A stretch of 64,000 bases of DNA, taken from contig JAIESL010000022.1 in the NCBI GenBank assembly GCA_019746095.1, positions 62,001-126,000 on the forward strand, written 5' to 3'. Position 1 is the stretch's first letter. Every line of letters begins with the position of its first letter. Below are positions 56,297-64,000 of this stretch, piece after piece. The position numbers and the translations under genes are program-made. Below the pieces are notes generated by a model. That model saw only the letters and a list, made by a program, of their open reading frames with translations. It was not told where the DNA came from and ran no database searches. The DNA is from Caulobacteraceae bacterium. Lineage in GTDB: Bacteria; Pseudomonadota; Alphaproteobacteria; Caulobacterales; Caulobacteraceae.

Positions 56297-56812
56297 ATGC
56301 TCAGGACCATTTCCGCCGGCCTGGCGCTGGCGATGATTGCAACGGCGGCGTCGGCCGAGATCAAGGCGCGCACGGACAACAGTTTCACGCTCGCCTTCGA
56401 GCGCCCGGTTCTGGCCGCGCCCGAGACGGTTCTTGAGGCTGTGGCCATGCCGGCGGGCTGGTGGAGCAGCGAGCACACCTATTCCGGTGACGCCGCCAAT
56501 ATCCGGCTGGATCTCATTCCCGGCGGCTGCTGGTGCGAAGCCTTGCCGGGCGGCGGGGTCAAACATGCCGAGGTCGTGATGGTCTGGCCCGAGCGCCGCA
56601 TGGTGCGTTTCGACGCCCCGTTCGGTCCCTTGCAGGGCATGGGCGCCGACGCTGTCCTGACCATGACCTGGGCCGATCCGCCTGAAGGCGGCGAGCGGGT
56701 GCTGCGCTGGACCTTTGAGGTCAACGGGCCCGGAACCGGGGCTATGGCGGATGCCATCGACGCCGTCATGACTGAGCAGTTCCGCCGGCTCGGGGGCTGG
56801 CTGGACCTCTAG
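56297..56812 (+). CDS. Secreted SRPBCC (START/Bet v1-like) protein
   Basis: The 171-aa precursor has a Sec signal peptide (ISAGLALAMIATAASA) before an SRPBCC domain: ERPVLAAPETVLEAVAMPAGWWSSEHTYSGD, GGCWCEALPGGGVKHAEVVMVWPERRMVRFDAPFGP, and a C-terminal helix AIDAVMTEQFRRLGGWL. The fold binds hydrophobic ligands; the ligand is unknown. Export of an SRPBCC protein is less common than the cytoplasmic form. Its stop overlaps the convergent ahpD stop by 4 bases. Confidence 0.85.
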   Translation: MLRTISAGLALAMIATAASAEIKARTDNSFTLAFERPVLAAPETVLEAVAMPAGWWSSEHTYSGDAANIRLDLIPGGCWCEALPGGGVKHAEVVMVWPERRMVRFDAPFGPLQGMGADAVLTMTWADPPEGGERVLRWTFEVNGPGTGAMADAIDAVMTEQFRRLGGWLDL

Positions 56813-57342
56813 CCCGCCAGCGCCGCTTCCGAGGCTGCAATCCGGCTGGCGGCGTGAACCACCGCCGCGATGCGCAGCGCCGTCTGGATATGGGTGGCGG
56901 GCACGCCGTGCTTGCGCAGGACGCCTTCATGCGCATCCATACAGGCACCGCAGCCGTTGATGGCCGAGACCGCCGTCGACCACAGTTCGAAATCCATCTT
57001 GTCGACACCCGGATTGGCCAGGATGTTCATCCGCAGCCGGGCGGGGATGGTCGTGTACTCCTGGTTCTTCATCAGGTGCAGCGACCGGTAGTAGATGTTG
57101 TTCATGCCCATGATGGCGGCAGCGGTCCTGGCCGCGTTCACGGCCTCGGGCGTCAGCACGGTCGCGGCCTGGGCCTCGATCGCCCTGACCACCGGGGCGA
57201 CGCCGACGGCATGGGCCGAGGCGAGGAAACAGCCCCATTTCTGCTGGTCGTTGAGCACGGTCTCGGAGGCCAGGGAGCCGAGGTTCAGCGAGATGTCCTT
57301 GGCATAGGCGGGCATCAGGTCGCGCAGGGCGTCGAGGGACAT
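56809..57342 (-). CDS. ahpD: Alkyl hydroperoxide reductase AhpD (carboxymuconolactone decarboxylase family)
   Basis: This 177-aa all-helical protein has the redox CxxC in NGCGACMDAHEGVLRKHG. In mycobacteria AhpD recycles AhpC through lipoamide in place of AhpF. It begins SLDALRDLMPAYAKDISLNLGSL. The ATG at 57342 follows GGGAGCTCCC, a clear ribosome site. It lies 98 bases after ahpC on the same strand, making an ahpC-ahpD operon; no ahpF is nearby. The gap holds CGAGGG repeats that may form a hairpin. Confidence 0.93.
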   Translation of the reverse strand: MSLDALRDLMPAYAKDISLNLGSLASETVLNDQQKWGCFLASAHAVGVAPVVRAIEAQAATVLTPEAVNAARTAAAIMGMNNIYYRSLHLMKNQEYTTIPARLRMNILANPGVDKMDFELWSTAVSAINGCGACMDAHEGVLRKHGVPATHIQTALRIAAVVHAASRIAASEAALAG

Positions 57343-57440
57343 GGGAGCTCCCGGGGTCGAGGGTCGAGGGATAAGGGTCGGGGCAGGTGGGCGGGGTCGA
57401 GGGGCCGGTGCTTTCGCCCCTCGCCCCTCGCCTCTGCGGC

Positions 57441-57995
57441 TTAGGCCGCCAGCGTCTCGCCGCCCATCGGACGGTTGCAGGCGCACAGTTCGTCGGTCTG
57501 CAGGGCGTCCAGCACCCGCAGGGTGTCGGCCGGGGCGCGGCCGACGTTCAGATTGGTGACGTAGACATGCTGCACGACATTGTGCGGATCGACCACGAAG
57601 GTGGCGCGCAGGGCGACGCCTTCGGCCTCGTCCAGAATGCCCAGGTCGCGGGCGAATTTGCCGCCGTTGTCGGCGAACTGCCAGATCGGCAGCTTCGACA
57701 GGTCGGCGTGGTCGCGGCGCCAGGCCAGTTTGACGAATTCATTGTCGGTCGAGCCGCCCATCACCACGGTGTCTCGGTCGCTGAACTCGCGCGCCAGGGA
57801 GGCGAACTCGGCGATTTCGGTCGGGCAGACGAAGGTGAAGTCCTTCGGATAGAAGAAGATCACCTTCCACTGGCCCTCGAAACTGTCCTTGGTGATCGGC
57901 TCGAAGGCCGAGACGCCGTTTTCCTCGTGGCTGTTGAAGCCCGGCTTGACGCCGATGATCCTGAAGTCCGGCAGTGTTTGACCGACGCCCAGCAT
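57441..57995 (-). CDS. ahpC: Peroxiredoxin AhpC
   Basis: This typical 2-Cys peroxiredoxin (184 aa) reduces H2O2, organic peroxides and peroxynitrite. The peroxidatic Cys is C57 in DFTFVCPTEIAEF and the resolving Cys lies in the C-terminal TDELCACN (C171, with a second Cys at 173). AhpD encoded downstream is its probable electron donor. An OxyR-type half operator lies about 110 bases upstream. Confidence 0.95.
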   Translation of the reverse strand: MLGVGQTLPDFRIIGVKPGFNSHEENGVSAFEPITKDSFEGQWKVIFFYPKDFTFVCPTEIAEFASLAREFSDRDTVVMGGSTDNEFVKLAWRRDHADLSKLPIWQFADNGGKFARDLGILDEAEGVALRATFVVDPHNVVQHVYVTNLNVGRAPADTLRVLDALQTDELCACNRPMGGETLAA

Positions 57996-58105
57996 GGCGG
58001 GTTCTCCTGATGTGTCTGAAAGGGGGTGCGCCCGGGGAGTGGCGCCGCAAGTGCGAAGTGGCGTGTGCAGTGCACAAAGTCAATGACTGGAAACGGCTTT
58101 CTCCG

Positions 58106-58120
58106 ATAGAAATTATCTAT
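58106..58120. promoter_or_regulatory. OxyR-type site upstream of ahpC
   Basis: ATAG-N7-CTAT, the core of the OxyR operator, appears as GATAG-AAATTA-TCTAT in otherwise GC-rich DNA. It is 111 bases before ahpC and 105 before the divergent SIMPL gene. Full OxyR operators have two such units, and the second is not evident. Confidence 0.55.
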
Positions 58121-58224
58121 TGAAGCGACCGGTCCGGCATGGGCCGGCCTGATGAAATCCGATCATGGCTTTACCGCTGGCACGTGTGGCTCCAAGCTCG
58201 GCCGGTAACCTTGGGATGCCCATC

Positions 58225-59136
58225 ATGCGCCGCCTGACTGCCCTCCTGCTGATCACCGCCACAGCGCTTCCCGTTGTGGCCCTGCCTGCCGCCGCCACGG
58301 CCCAGACGCCGCCGGCCACCATCGGCGACCGCTATGTGCCGGCGCCCTGGTGGATGCGCGATCCGGTCATCGCCTCGGTCGGCCATGTCCGTACCGAGGT
58401 GGCGGCCAACCGGGCCGGTTTCAGTGCCAGCTTCCAGTCGGTCGACCGGACGGCGGCGGATGCCTCGCGCAAGGCGGCGGACCAGGTTCGCGCCCTCAGC
58501 CTGGCCCTGGCGACCTACGGGGTCGACAAGGTGCGGGTCGAGACGACCCTGACGACCCAGCCGCTGTATGACCAGTACCGCGACGAGAGCGGAGTCCTGC
58601 GCGACAATGTCCGCGCCGACCGCATCGAACGCTACCAGGCCAGCGCCAGCATCAGCGTGACCCTGCGCGACGTCGCTGTTCTGGAGCGGGTCTATGCCAC
58701 GGTCGTGGCCTCCCAGCCGACCTCGATCGGTCAGGTCTGGTTCAATCTCGAGCCGGACAATGCGCTGAAGACCTGGCTTCAGGGCGAGGCCGTCAAGGAC
58801 GCCGCGCGCCGCGCCCGCGAGGCCGCGTCCAACGCCGGCGGCAGCCTGGGCGGCGTGCGGGTCATCGACCCGACCGGTCGCGCCTGTGAAACCGACGTCC
58901 TCGCCGGTTGGCCATCCTATTCGTCCGGGGAATCCCGCGCGACCGATGTGGAGGCCGACTACACCATGCGGGCGCAAGCGGTATTCGCCCCGCCCCCGCC
59001 GCCCCCGCCGCCCCCGCCGCCGCCGCCCGGTGGGGCCGGTCCGTCCGAGGCCCAGATCGAGGCCGCCCGGCTGGCGCTTCAGCCGCCCCTGCGCGAACTG
59101 ACGGACCGCGCCTGCGTGGTCTATGCGCTGAACTGA
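58225..59136 (+). CDS. SIMPL domain (DUF541) secreted protein with poly-proline tract
   Basis: A Sec signal peptide (LTALLLITATALPVVALPAAATAQ) is followed by a SIMPL/DUF541 domain: IASVGHVRTEVAANRAGFSASFQS, DVRALSLAL-like helices, YQASASISVTLRDVAVLERVY and AREAASNAGGSLGGVRVI. Family members occur in the periplasm of oxidative-stress-tolerant bacteria; their role is unclear. Near the end a run of about 13 prolines precedes the C-terminal Cys-containing tail. I prefer the ATG at 58225 (GGGA 8 bases upstream) over that at 58216. It is divergent from ahpC across the OxyR-type site. Confidence 0.86.
   Translation: MRRLTALLLITATALPVVALPAAATAQTPPATIGDRYVPAPWWMRDPVIASVGHVRTEVAANRAGFSASFQSVDRTAADASRKAADQVRALSLALATYGVDKVRVETTLTTQPLYDQYRDESGVLRDNVRADRIERYQASASISVTLRDVAVLERVYATVVASQPTSIGQVWFNLEPDNALKTWLQGEAVKDAARRAREAASNAGGSLGGVRVIDPTGRACETDVLAGWPSYSSGESRATDVEADYTMRAQAVFAPPPPPPPPPPPPPGGAGPSEAQIEAARLALQPPLRELTDRACVVYALN
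58989..59030 (+). repeat. C/G-only simple repeat encoding poly-proline
   Basis: About 42 bases of CCG and CCC codons, with a CCGCCC hexamer repeated several times, encode the proline run of the SIMPL protein. Such tracts are prone to slippage; loss or gain of a non-multiple of three would shift the last 35 or so residues. Confidence 0.8.
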
Positions 59137-59158
59137 CCCGTCAGCGCGGCCGGGGCCC

Positions 59159-59593
59159 ATGATCGAGATATTCAAAGCTGATCCCGCCTTCGAGGCCGGT
59201 TCCGTCGCCGTCTGTGACTGGCCCCTGTGTCAGCTGCGGCTGCAGGACGACGCGCGCTTCCCCTGGCTGGTCCTGATCCCCCGGCGGGCCGGCCTGCGCG
59301 AGATCGATGACCTGACGCCTGCCGAACGCGCGGTCCTGATGGAGGAGGTCGTCCGTGCCGGCGACCTGGTCCGGTCGCTGGGCGAGGCGGCGGGCCGGCC
59401 GGTGCAGAAACTCAATGTCGCCGCCCTCGGCAATGTCACCGCCCAGCTGCACATCCATGTGGTCGGGCGCCGCCCTGACGACGGCCTCTGGCCCGATCCG
59501 GTCTGGGGGCGCGGCGCGGCTGTGGCCTGCGGGGCTGACGGCCTGCAGGCGGCGATATCCCGTCTCCGGCTCAGCGCGGACGCAGGAGTCTGA
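59159..59593 (+). CDS. HIT-domain protein
   Basis: This 144-aa histidine-triad-like protein hydrolyses or transfers nucleotides in the family. The triad reads QLHIHVVGR, so the first His is Gln, as in a subgroup often found in alphaproteobacteria, while the catalytic His is kept. The N-terminal part has VCDWPLCQLRLQDDARFPWLVLIPRR. It lies 22 bases after the SIMPL gene and overlaps the convergent hypothetical gene by 23 bases. Confidence 0.88.
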   Translation: MIEIFKADPAFEAGSVAVCDWPLCQLRLQDDARFPWLVLIPRRAGLREIDDLTPAERAVLMEEVVRAGDLVRSLGEAAGRPVQKLNVAALGNVTAQLHIHVVGRRPDDGLWPDPVWGRGAAVACGADGLQAAISRLRLSADAGV

Positions 59594-60128
59594 CGGCCCG
59601 CACCTGGCCGTCGGCGGCCAGGGTCCCACGCCAGCCGCTGACCGTCCGTTCCAGCGTCATGGCTCCGGCCCCGGACAGCGTCAGTGTGGTCCCGTCCGAG
59701 GTTGCGACACCCGAGCCCTCCGCGCTGCGCCATCCGCCCTCGACCGGACCGGCCCCGGGGTCGCTCAACACCAGATCATAGAGCTTCCGCCCGGTCGCAT
59801 CGACGATCCGCCAGGACCCGTCCAGCCGACCGGCGGCCTGATCGGCCCGGAACTCCGCCGCGGCCACCCCCTGTTCATAGGCGGTCTCGGTATCGGTGGG
59901 GGCGAACTCATAGGACCGCACATAGGCCTCGAGGGTGACCGGTGCCTCCAGGGGGCGGCGTTGGGGCCCGGCGGCGGCATCGCCCCGGGACAGGTCCTGG
60001 GCGAAATCCCGGCCGGGCTCGAACGGACGGATCACCGGGGCCTGATAGGCGGCCTGGGTGGACGGGTGGGGCGGTGCGCGCTCCTGCATCAGCAGGCCCG
60101 CCAGGGCGATGATAGTCAGACCCGACAT
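59571..60128 (-). CDS. Hypothetical secreted protein (185 aa)
   Basis: No family is recognised. The N-terminus (MSGLTIIALAGLLMQERAPP) looks like a short signal peptide or anchor. The mature part has YVRSYEFAPTDTETAYEQGVAAAEFRADQAAGRLDGSWRIVDATGRKLYDLVLSD and a C-terminal beta-rich region, ATSDGTTLTLSGAGAMTLERTVSGWRGTL, suggestive of a small barrel. The ATG at 60128 is the first that gives a signal-like start. Its 3' end overlaps the HIT gene. Confidence 0.7.
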   Translation of the reverse strand: MSGLTIIALAGLLMQERAPPHPSTQAAYQAPVIRPFEPGRDFAQDLSRGDAAAGPQRRPLEAPVTLEAYVRSYEFAPTDTETAYEQGVAAAEFRADQAAGRLDGSWRIVDATGRKLYDLVLSDPGAGPVEGGWRSAEGSGVATSDGTTLTLSGAGAMTLERTVSGWRGTLAADGQVRAVRLLRPR

Positions 60129-60309
60129 GGGGCCACAGTGCCGCGAACGGGCGCGAATGACAAAGCCCGGACTCCCGGCCCGGCGAATTCGTGATCCCTG
60201 ATGCCGCACCGGCCCGGGTTTCGTTGACCCCCGCCCTCGCGCTGACTAAACCCTGATCACACGTTTCGAGCGGCTGAATTCGCTCAGGTTTCTGAGAACC
60301 ATTCGCAAT

Positions 60310-60783
60310 ATGTCGACCTCCCCTCTTCCGGGCGACGCCTCCCACGCTCCGACCGACGACCCGTCCGGGCGTTTCGCGGTCCAGCCCAATGGCCGGGTCC
60401 GCCCGCTTTCGCCACATCTCCAGGTCTGGCGCTGGCATGTGACCATGGCCGCCTCGATCCTCAACCGCATGACCGGCGGGGCCCTGTCGGTCGGCGCGGT
60501 GGTGGTCTTCGCCTGGCTGATGGCCCTCGCCTTCGGCCCCGAAGCCTATGCCACCTTCACCGGCTGGATGAGCTCGCCGCTCGGCCTGTTCGTCTGGTTC
60601 GGCCTGACCCTCGCCCTGTGCCTCCACCTGGCCGGCGGCGTCCGCCACCTGATCTGGGACGCCGGTCGCGGCCTGTTGCCGAAGACCGCCGACGCCCTGT
60701 CCTGGGCCTCGATGATCGGTGGCGTCGTCATCGCCGTCGCCTTCTGGGCCGTCCTGTTCGCCTCGGGGAGGGTCGCGCTGTGA
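60310..60783 (+). CDS. sdhC: Succinate dehydrogenase cytochrome b556 subunit SdhC
   Basis: This membrane anchor of complex II binds haem b and ubiquinone. The 157-aa protein has the signature RPLSPHLQVWRWHVTMAASILNRMTG and three membrane helices, with a haem-ligand His in ALCLHLAGGVRHLIWD. It starts with an N-terminal hydrophilic extension of about 30 residues. It is first in sdhCDAB and its stop overlaps the GTG of sdhD. Confidence 0.95.
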   Translation: MSTSPLPGDASHAPTDDPSGRFAVQPNGRVRPLSPHLQVWRWHVTMAASILNRMTGGALSVGAVVVFAWLMALAFGPEAYATFTGWMSSPLGLFVWFGLTLALCLHLAGGVRHLIWDAGRGLLPKTADALSWASMIGGVVIAVAFWAVLFASGRVAL

Positions 60784-61187
60784 GCCGCGCCACCAAGACC
60801 TACATCAAGGGCGTCAAGGTTTCCGAGCGCCACGGTGCCGGAGAATGGACCGCGGAACGGCTGTCCTCGCTGATCCTGGTGCCCCTGACCCTCTGGGGCC
60901 TGTGGACCGGCTATGCCCTGTCCGGTGCCGGCTATGATGCCGCCCTCGACTGGTTCCGCGCGCCGGTGAACGCCGCGCTCCTGGCCGTCACCCTGGTGGT
61001 CAGCGTCTGGCACATGCAGATGGGGCTTAAGGTCATCGTCGACGACTATATCCACAAGCCCGGCTCGCGCGGTGCCCTGCTGGGCCTGATCGGCCTGTTC
61101 TGTCTCGTCATCGCGGCGGCGGGTGTCTTCTTTATCGTACGGCTGGCCCTGGGCTCCGCGCCCCTGCCCGCCGGCTTCGGGATCTGA
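60780..61187 (+). CDS. sdhD: Succinate dehydrogenase membrane anchor subunit SdhD
   Basis: This second anchor of complex II (135 aa, three helices) has GAGEWTAERLSSLILVPLTLWGLW, and SVWHMQMGLKVIVDDYIHKPG holds the haem His and the conserved Asp-Tyr of the quinone site. The GTG start overlaps the sdhC stop by 4 bases (GTGA). It ends 6 bases before sdhA. Confidence 0.94.
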   Translation: MSRATKTYIKGVKVSERHGAGEWTAERLSSLILVPLTLWGLWTGYALSGAGYDAALDWFRAPVNAALLAVTLVVSVWHMQMGLKVIVDDYIHKPGSRGALLGLIGLFCLVIAAAGVFFIVRLALGSAPLPAGFGI

Positions 61188-61193
61188 CGGCTG

Positions 61194-62978
61194 ATGGCTG
61201 CTTATGAATTCGTCGATCACGCCTATGACGTCGTCGTCGTAGGCGCGGGCGGCTCGGGCCTTCGTGCCGCCCTCGGCGCGGCCCAGCAGGGGCTGAAGGT
61301 CGCCTGTGTCACCAAGGTCTTCCCGACCCGCTCCCACACGGTCGCGGCCCAGGGCGGCATCTCCGCCTCGCTCGGCAATATGGGCGAGGATTCCTGGCAG
61401 TGGCACATGTACGACACCGTCAAGGGGTCGGACTGGCTGGGCGACCAGGACGCCATCGAATACCTGGTCCGCAACGCCCCTAAGGCCGTCTATGAGCTCG
61501 AGCACTGGGGCGTGCCCTTCTCGCGCACCGACGAGGGCAAGATCTACCAGCGCGCCTTCGGCGGCATGACGCGCAATTTCGGCGAAGGCCCGGTGCAGCG
61601 CACCTGCGCCGCCGCCGACCGCACCGGCCACGCCATCCTGCACACCCTCTACGGCCAGTCGGTCCGTCGTGAGGTCGAGTTCTTCGTCGAATATTTCGGC
61701 CTCGACCTGATCATGCAGGACGGTGCCTGCACCGGCGTGACGGCGCTGAAGCTGGACGACGGCACCATGCACCGGTTCCGCGCCAAACTGGTGATCCTGG
61801 CCACCGGCGGCTACGGCCGCGCCTATTTCTCGGCCACCTCGGCCCACACCTGCACCGGCGACGGCAATGCCATGGTGCTGCGCGCCGGCCTGCCGCTGCA
61901 GGACATGGAATTCGTCCAGTTCCACCCGACCGGCATCTACGGTGCCGGCTGTCTGATCACCGAAGGGGCACGCGGCGAGGGTGGCTATCTGACCAATTCC
62001 GAGGGCGAGCGCTTCATGGAGCGCTATGCGCCGACCGTGAAGGACCTGGCCCCCCGCGACATGGTCAGCCGCTCGATGACCATCGAGATCCGTGAAGGCC
62101 GCGGTGTCGGTCCGAACAAGGACCACATCCACCTGCACCTCGACCACCTCGACCCGGCCGTGCTGCACGAACGCCTGCCCGGCATCTCCGAGAGCGCCCG
62201 GATCTTCGCCGGCGTCGACGTGACCAAGGCACCGATCCCCGTCCTGCCGACCGTCCACTACAATATGGGCGGCATACCGACGAACTATCACGGCGAGGTC
62301 CTGACCAAGGTCGGCGACAATGCCGACACCGTCGTGCCCGGCCTGATGGCGGTGGGCGAGGCAGCCTGCGTTTCGGTGCACGGGGCCAACCGCCTCGGCT
62401 CCAACAGCCTGACCGACCTGGTCGTCTTCGGACGGGCTGCCGGCCTGCGCTGCGGCGAGGTGGTCGACAAGGCCTCGAAGGTGCCGGACGCCCCCGCCTC
62501 CGCCACCGACGGCCACCTGGCCCGGTTCGACCGCTTCCGCCATGCGACCGGCTCGACCCCGACCTCGAAACTGCGCATCGACATGCAACGGGCCATGCAG
62601 TCCGACGCGGCCGTCTTCCGCACCGGCAAGACGCTGGAGGAGGGGGTGGCCAAGCTGCGCGCCATCCACGCCGCCGGCGCCGACATCAAGACCACGGATC
62701 GCGGCCTGATCTGGAACACCGATCTGGTCGAGACCCTCGAATACGACAATCTGATCGACCAGGCCCTGGTGACCATCGAGAGCGCCCTGAACCGGACCGA
62801 GAGCCGCGGAGCCCACGCCCGCGAGGACTATCCGGACCGCAACGACGCCGAATGGATGAAACACACCCTGTCCTGGAAGACGCCGGGCGAGGCTGTGAAG
62901 ATCGACTATCGGCCGGTGCATAATTACACGATGTCCAAGGACATCGATTACATCGAGCCCAAGGCGCGGGTGTACTAA
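61194..62978 (+). CDS. sdhA: Succinate dehydrogenase flavoprotein subunit SdhA
   Basis: This catalytic subunit oxidises succinate to fumarate. The 594-aa protein has the FAD loop [18 protein letters not shown], the covalent FAD His in [10 protein letters not shown] (H48), the active-site region [25 protein letters not shown] and the catalytic Arg in NYHGEV and ANRLGSNSL contexts. The C-terminus matches SdhA of other alphaproteobacteria. Its TAA overlaps the sdhB ATG by one base (TAATG). Confidence 0.97.
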   Translation: MAAYEFVDHAYDVVVVGAGGSGLRAALGAAQQGLKVACVTKVFPTRSHTVAAQGGISASLGNMGEDSWQWHMYDTVKGSDWLGDQDAIEYLVRNAPKAVYELEHWGVPFSRTDEGKIYQRAFGGMTRNFGEGPVQRTCAAADRTGHAILHTLYGQSVRREVEFFVEYFGLDLIMQDGACTGVTALKLDDGTMHRFRAKLVILATGGYGRAYFSATSAHTCTGDGNAMVLRAGLPLQDMEFVQFHPTGIYGAGCLITEGARGEGGYLTNSEGERFMERYAPTVKDLAPRDMVSRSMTIEIREGRGVGPNKDHIHLHLDHLDPAVLHERLPGISESARIFAGVDVTKAPIPVLPTVHYNMGGIPTNYHGEVLTKVGDNADTVVPGLMAVGEAACVSVHGANRLGSNSLTDLVVFGRAAGLRCGEVVDKASKVPDAPASATDGHLARFDRFRHATGSTPTSKLRIDMQRAMQSDAAVFRTGKTLEEGVAKLRAIHAAGADIKTTDRGLIWNTDLVETLEYDNLIDQALVTIESALNRTESRGAHAREDYPDRNDAEWMKHTLSWKTPGEAVKIDYRPVHNYTMSKDIDYIEPKARVY

Positions 62979-63778
62979 TGGTTCAGCTGACTCTCCCCCG
63001 CGGCTCCAGGCCCACGCGCGGCAAGGTCCACAAGGCCCCCAAGGGCGCGAAGAACGTCAAGACCTACAAGGTCTATCGTTACGACCCCGAGGTCGACGCC
63101 GATCCACGCTGGGACACGTTCAAGGTCTCGGCCGACGACCACGGCCCGATGCTGCTGGACGCCCTGATCCACATCAAGAACGAGATCGACCCGACCCTGA
63201 CCTTCCGGCGGTCGTGCCGCGAGGGCATCTGCGGCTCTTGTTCGATGAACATCGACGGGCGCAACACCCTGGCCTGCACCAAGGGCTGGGACGAGTGCTC
63301 CTCCTCGACCATCTCCATCGCCCCCCTGCCGCACCAGCCGGTGGTCAAGGACCTGGTGACGGACCTGACCCTGTTCTACGCCCAGTACGACTCGATCCAG
63401 CCCTACCTCCAGTCCGACGAACCGGACCCGGAGAAGGAGCGTATCCAGCTGCCGGAAGACCGCGCCAAGCTGGACGGTCTTTACGAATGCATCCTGTGCG
63501 CCTGCTGCTCGACCTCCTGCCCCAGCTACTGGTGGAACCAGACGGAATACCTCGGCCCCGCAGCCCTCCTGCAGTCCTACCGCTGGATCGCCGACAGCCG
63601 CGACGACGCCACCGACAAGCGGCTGGATGACCTCGAGGACCCGTTCAAACTCTACCGCTGCCACACCATCATGAACTGCGCCCAGGTCTGCCCGAAGGGG
63701 CTCAACCCGGCCGAGGCGATCGCGAAAACCAAGAAGCTGATGGTGGCCCCGGGCCGGAAGAAGACGAAAGCGGCCTGA
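62978..63778 (+). CDS. sdhB: Succinate dehydrogenase iron-sulphur subunit SdhB
   Basis: The 266-aa electron-transfer subunit has three clusters. [2Fe-2S] ligands are in [14 protein letters not shown] with a later Cys in TLACTKG; the [4Fe-4S] ligands are in [16 protein letters not shown]; the [3Fe-4S]/[4Fe-4S] ligands are in [16 protein letters not shown]. The Trp of the CPSYWWN segment is at the quinone site. It completes sdhCDAB. The ferredoxin gene starts 3 bases later, so it may share the transcript. Confidence 0.97.
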   Translation: MVQLTLPRGSRPTRGKVHKAPKGAKNVKTYKVYRYDPEVDADPRWDTFKVSADDHGPMLLDALIHIKNEIDPTLTFRRSCREGICGSCSMNIDGRNTLACTKGWDECSSSTISIAPLPHQPVVKDLVTDLTLFYAQYDSIQPYLQSDEPDPEKERIQLPEDRAKLDGLYECILCACCSTSCPSYWWNQTEYLGPAALLQSYRWIADSRDDATDKRLDDLEDPFKLYRCHTIMNCAQVCPKGLNPAEAIAKTKKLMVAPGRKKTKAA

Positions 63779-63781
63779 TCC

Positions 63782-64000
63782 TTGGCGAAGATTACCTACA
63801 TCGAACACGACGGTCGCGAGCACACGGTCGAGGTCAAGACCGGCCTTTCCGTCATGGAAGGCGCGATCCGCAACAACGTCCCCGGCATCGACGCCGACTG
63901 CGGCGGGGCCTGCGCCTGCGCCACCTGCCATGTCTATGTCGATGAGGCCTTCGCCGCCGAAACCGGCCGGGCCTCGGCCATGGAGGAGTCGATGCTGGAC
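63782..64000 (+). CDS. Adrenodoxin-type [2Fe-2S] ferredoxin, N-terminal part (partial)
   Basis: The first 73 residues are present; the gene runs off the window. It opens [28 protein letters not shown] and contains three of the four cluster ligands in [19 protein letters not shown], the C-x5-C-x2-C pattern of adrenodoxin/Fdx-type ferredoxins used in P450 electron transfer or Fe-S assembly. The start is TTG, three bases after the sdhB stop. The fourth Cys lies beyond the window edge. Confidence 0.9.
   Translation, partial: MAKITYIEHDGREHTVEVKTGLSVMEGAIRNNVPGIDADCGGACACATCHVYVDEAFAAETGRASAMEESMLD

Noticed and set aside
55277-56566. N-terminal extension of the M3 peptidase frame by 430 codons
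   Set aside because: The extension is antisense to murI, lacks domains, and would hide the evident lipoprotein signal peptide and ribosome site at 55276.
60546-62921. Long minus-strand open frame across sdhC-sdhD-sdhA
   Set aside because: It is a shadow of the sdh operon; the residue pattern (His/Gly/Gln/Val-rich) is typical of antisense translation in GC-rich genes.

Overview
The window reads as chromosomal core DNA of an alphaproteobacterium of the Caulobacteraceae, most likely Brevundimonas. This rests on high GC, gene content (large 1,621-aa NAD-glutamate dehydrogenase, MmcB, UrcA and SIMPL proteins, hrcA-grpE apart from dnaK-dnaJ, a long-tailed ribosomal protein S16) and recognisable alphaproteobacterial control sites (GTTC-N7-GTTC SOS boxes, CTTG-N17/18 heat-shock promoters, a TTAA-N7-TTAA CtrA box). 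No phage, transposase, CRISPR array, tRNA or rRNA was seen. Genes are dense, and many adjacent genes overlap by 4 bases (ATGA, GTGA or TTGA).

Layout. 1-5.5 kb: end of a PEP synthase regulator, then maf-aroE-coaE-dnaQ, secB (reverse), a Tim44-like protein and the lytic transglycosylase mltA. 5.5-14 kb: a HerA-like ATPase with a small coupled gene, an AI-2E/PerM permease, a structured intergenic region that looks like a small-RNA gene, and NAD-glutamate dehydrogenase. 14-25 kb: universal stress protein, Nfu iron-sulphur scaffold, two XRE regulators, tsaB-rimI-fur, the miaB-phoH-ybeY-lnt RNA/envelope cluster, a third XRE regulator, a lipoprotein under a probable SOS promoter, and coaBC-dut. 25-34.5 kb: dapB, the chaperone genes dnaK-dnaJ and hrcA-grpE, alkB, a dienelactone hydrolase and rph. 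34.5-39.5 kb: small lipoproteins, an acyltransferase, a CHAP protein, CorA, mmcB and a lipocalin. 39.5-46.7 kb: hslV-hslU split by a gene remnant, a BLUF photoreceptor gene, a MoeB/ThiF-type enzyme, an S9 peptidase and a 2-hydroxyacid dehydrogenase. 46.8-53 kb: fabA-fabB-fabI (unsaturated fatty acid synthesis) and ffh-rpsP-rimM. 53-60 kb: M3 peptidase, murI, ahpC-ahpD and small secreted proteins. 60-64 kb: the complete sdhCDAB operon and the start of a [2Fe-2S] ferredoxin gene.

The genes are mostly housekeeping, so the novelty lies in regulation. The strongest items are (i) a three-hairpin small-RNA candidate with C-rich, anti-Shine-Dalgarno-like loops between the AI-2E permease and glutamate dehydrogenase genes; (ii) an exported lipoprotein whose C-terminal half resembles RNase-type polymorphic-toxin domains and whose promoter carries a consensus LexA box; (iii) three stress promoters (hrcA, hslV, mmcB) placed so that transcription should start at or next to the start codon; and (iv) a consensus CtrA box, an OxyR-type site and a perfect palindrome upstream of a BLUF gene. 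All regulatory calls come from reading motifs by eye and have not been tested.
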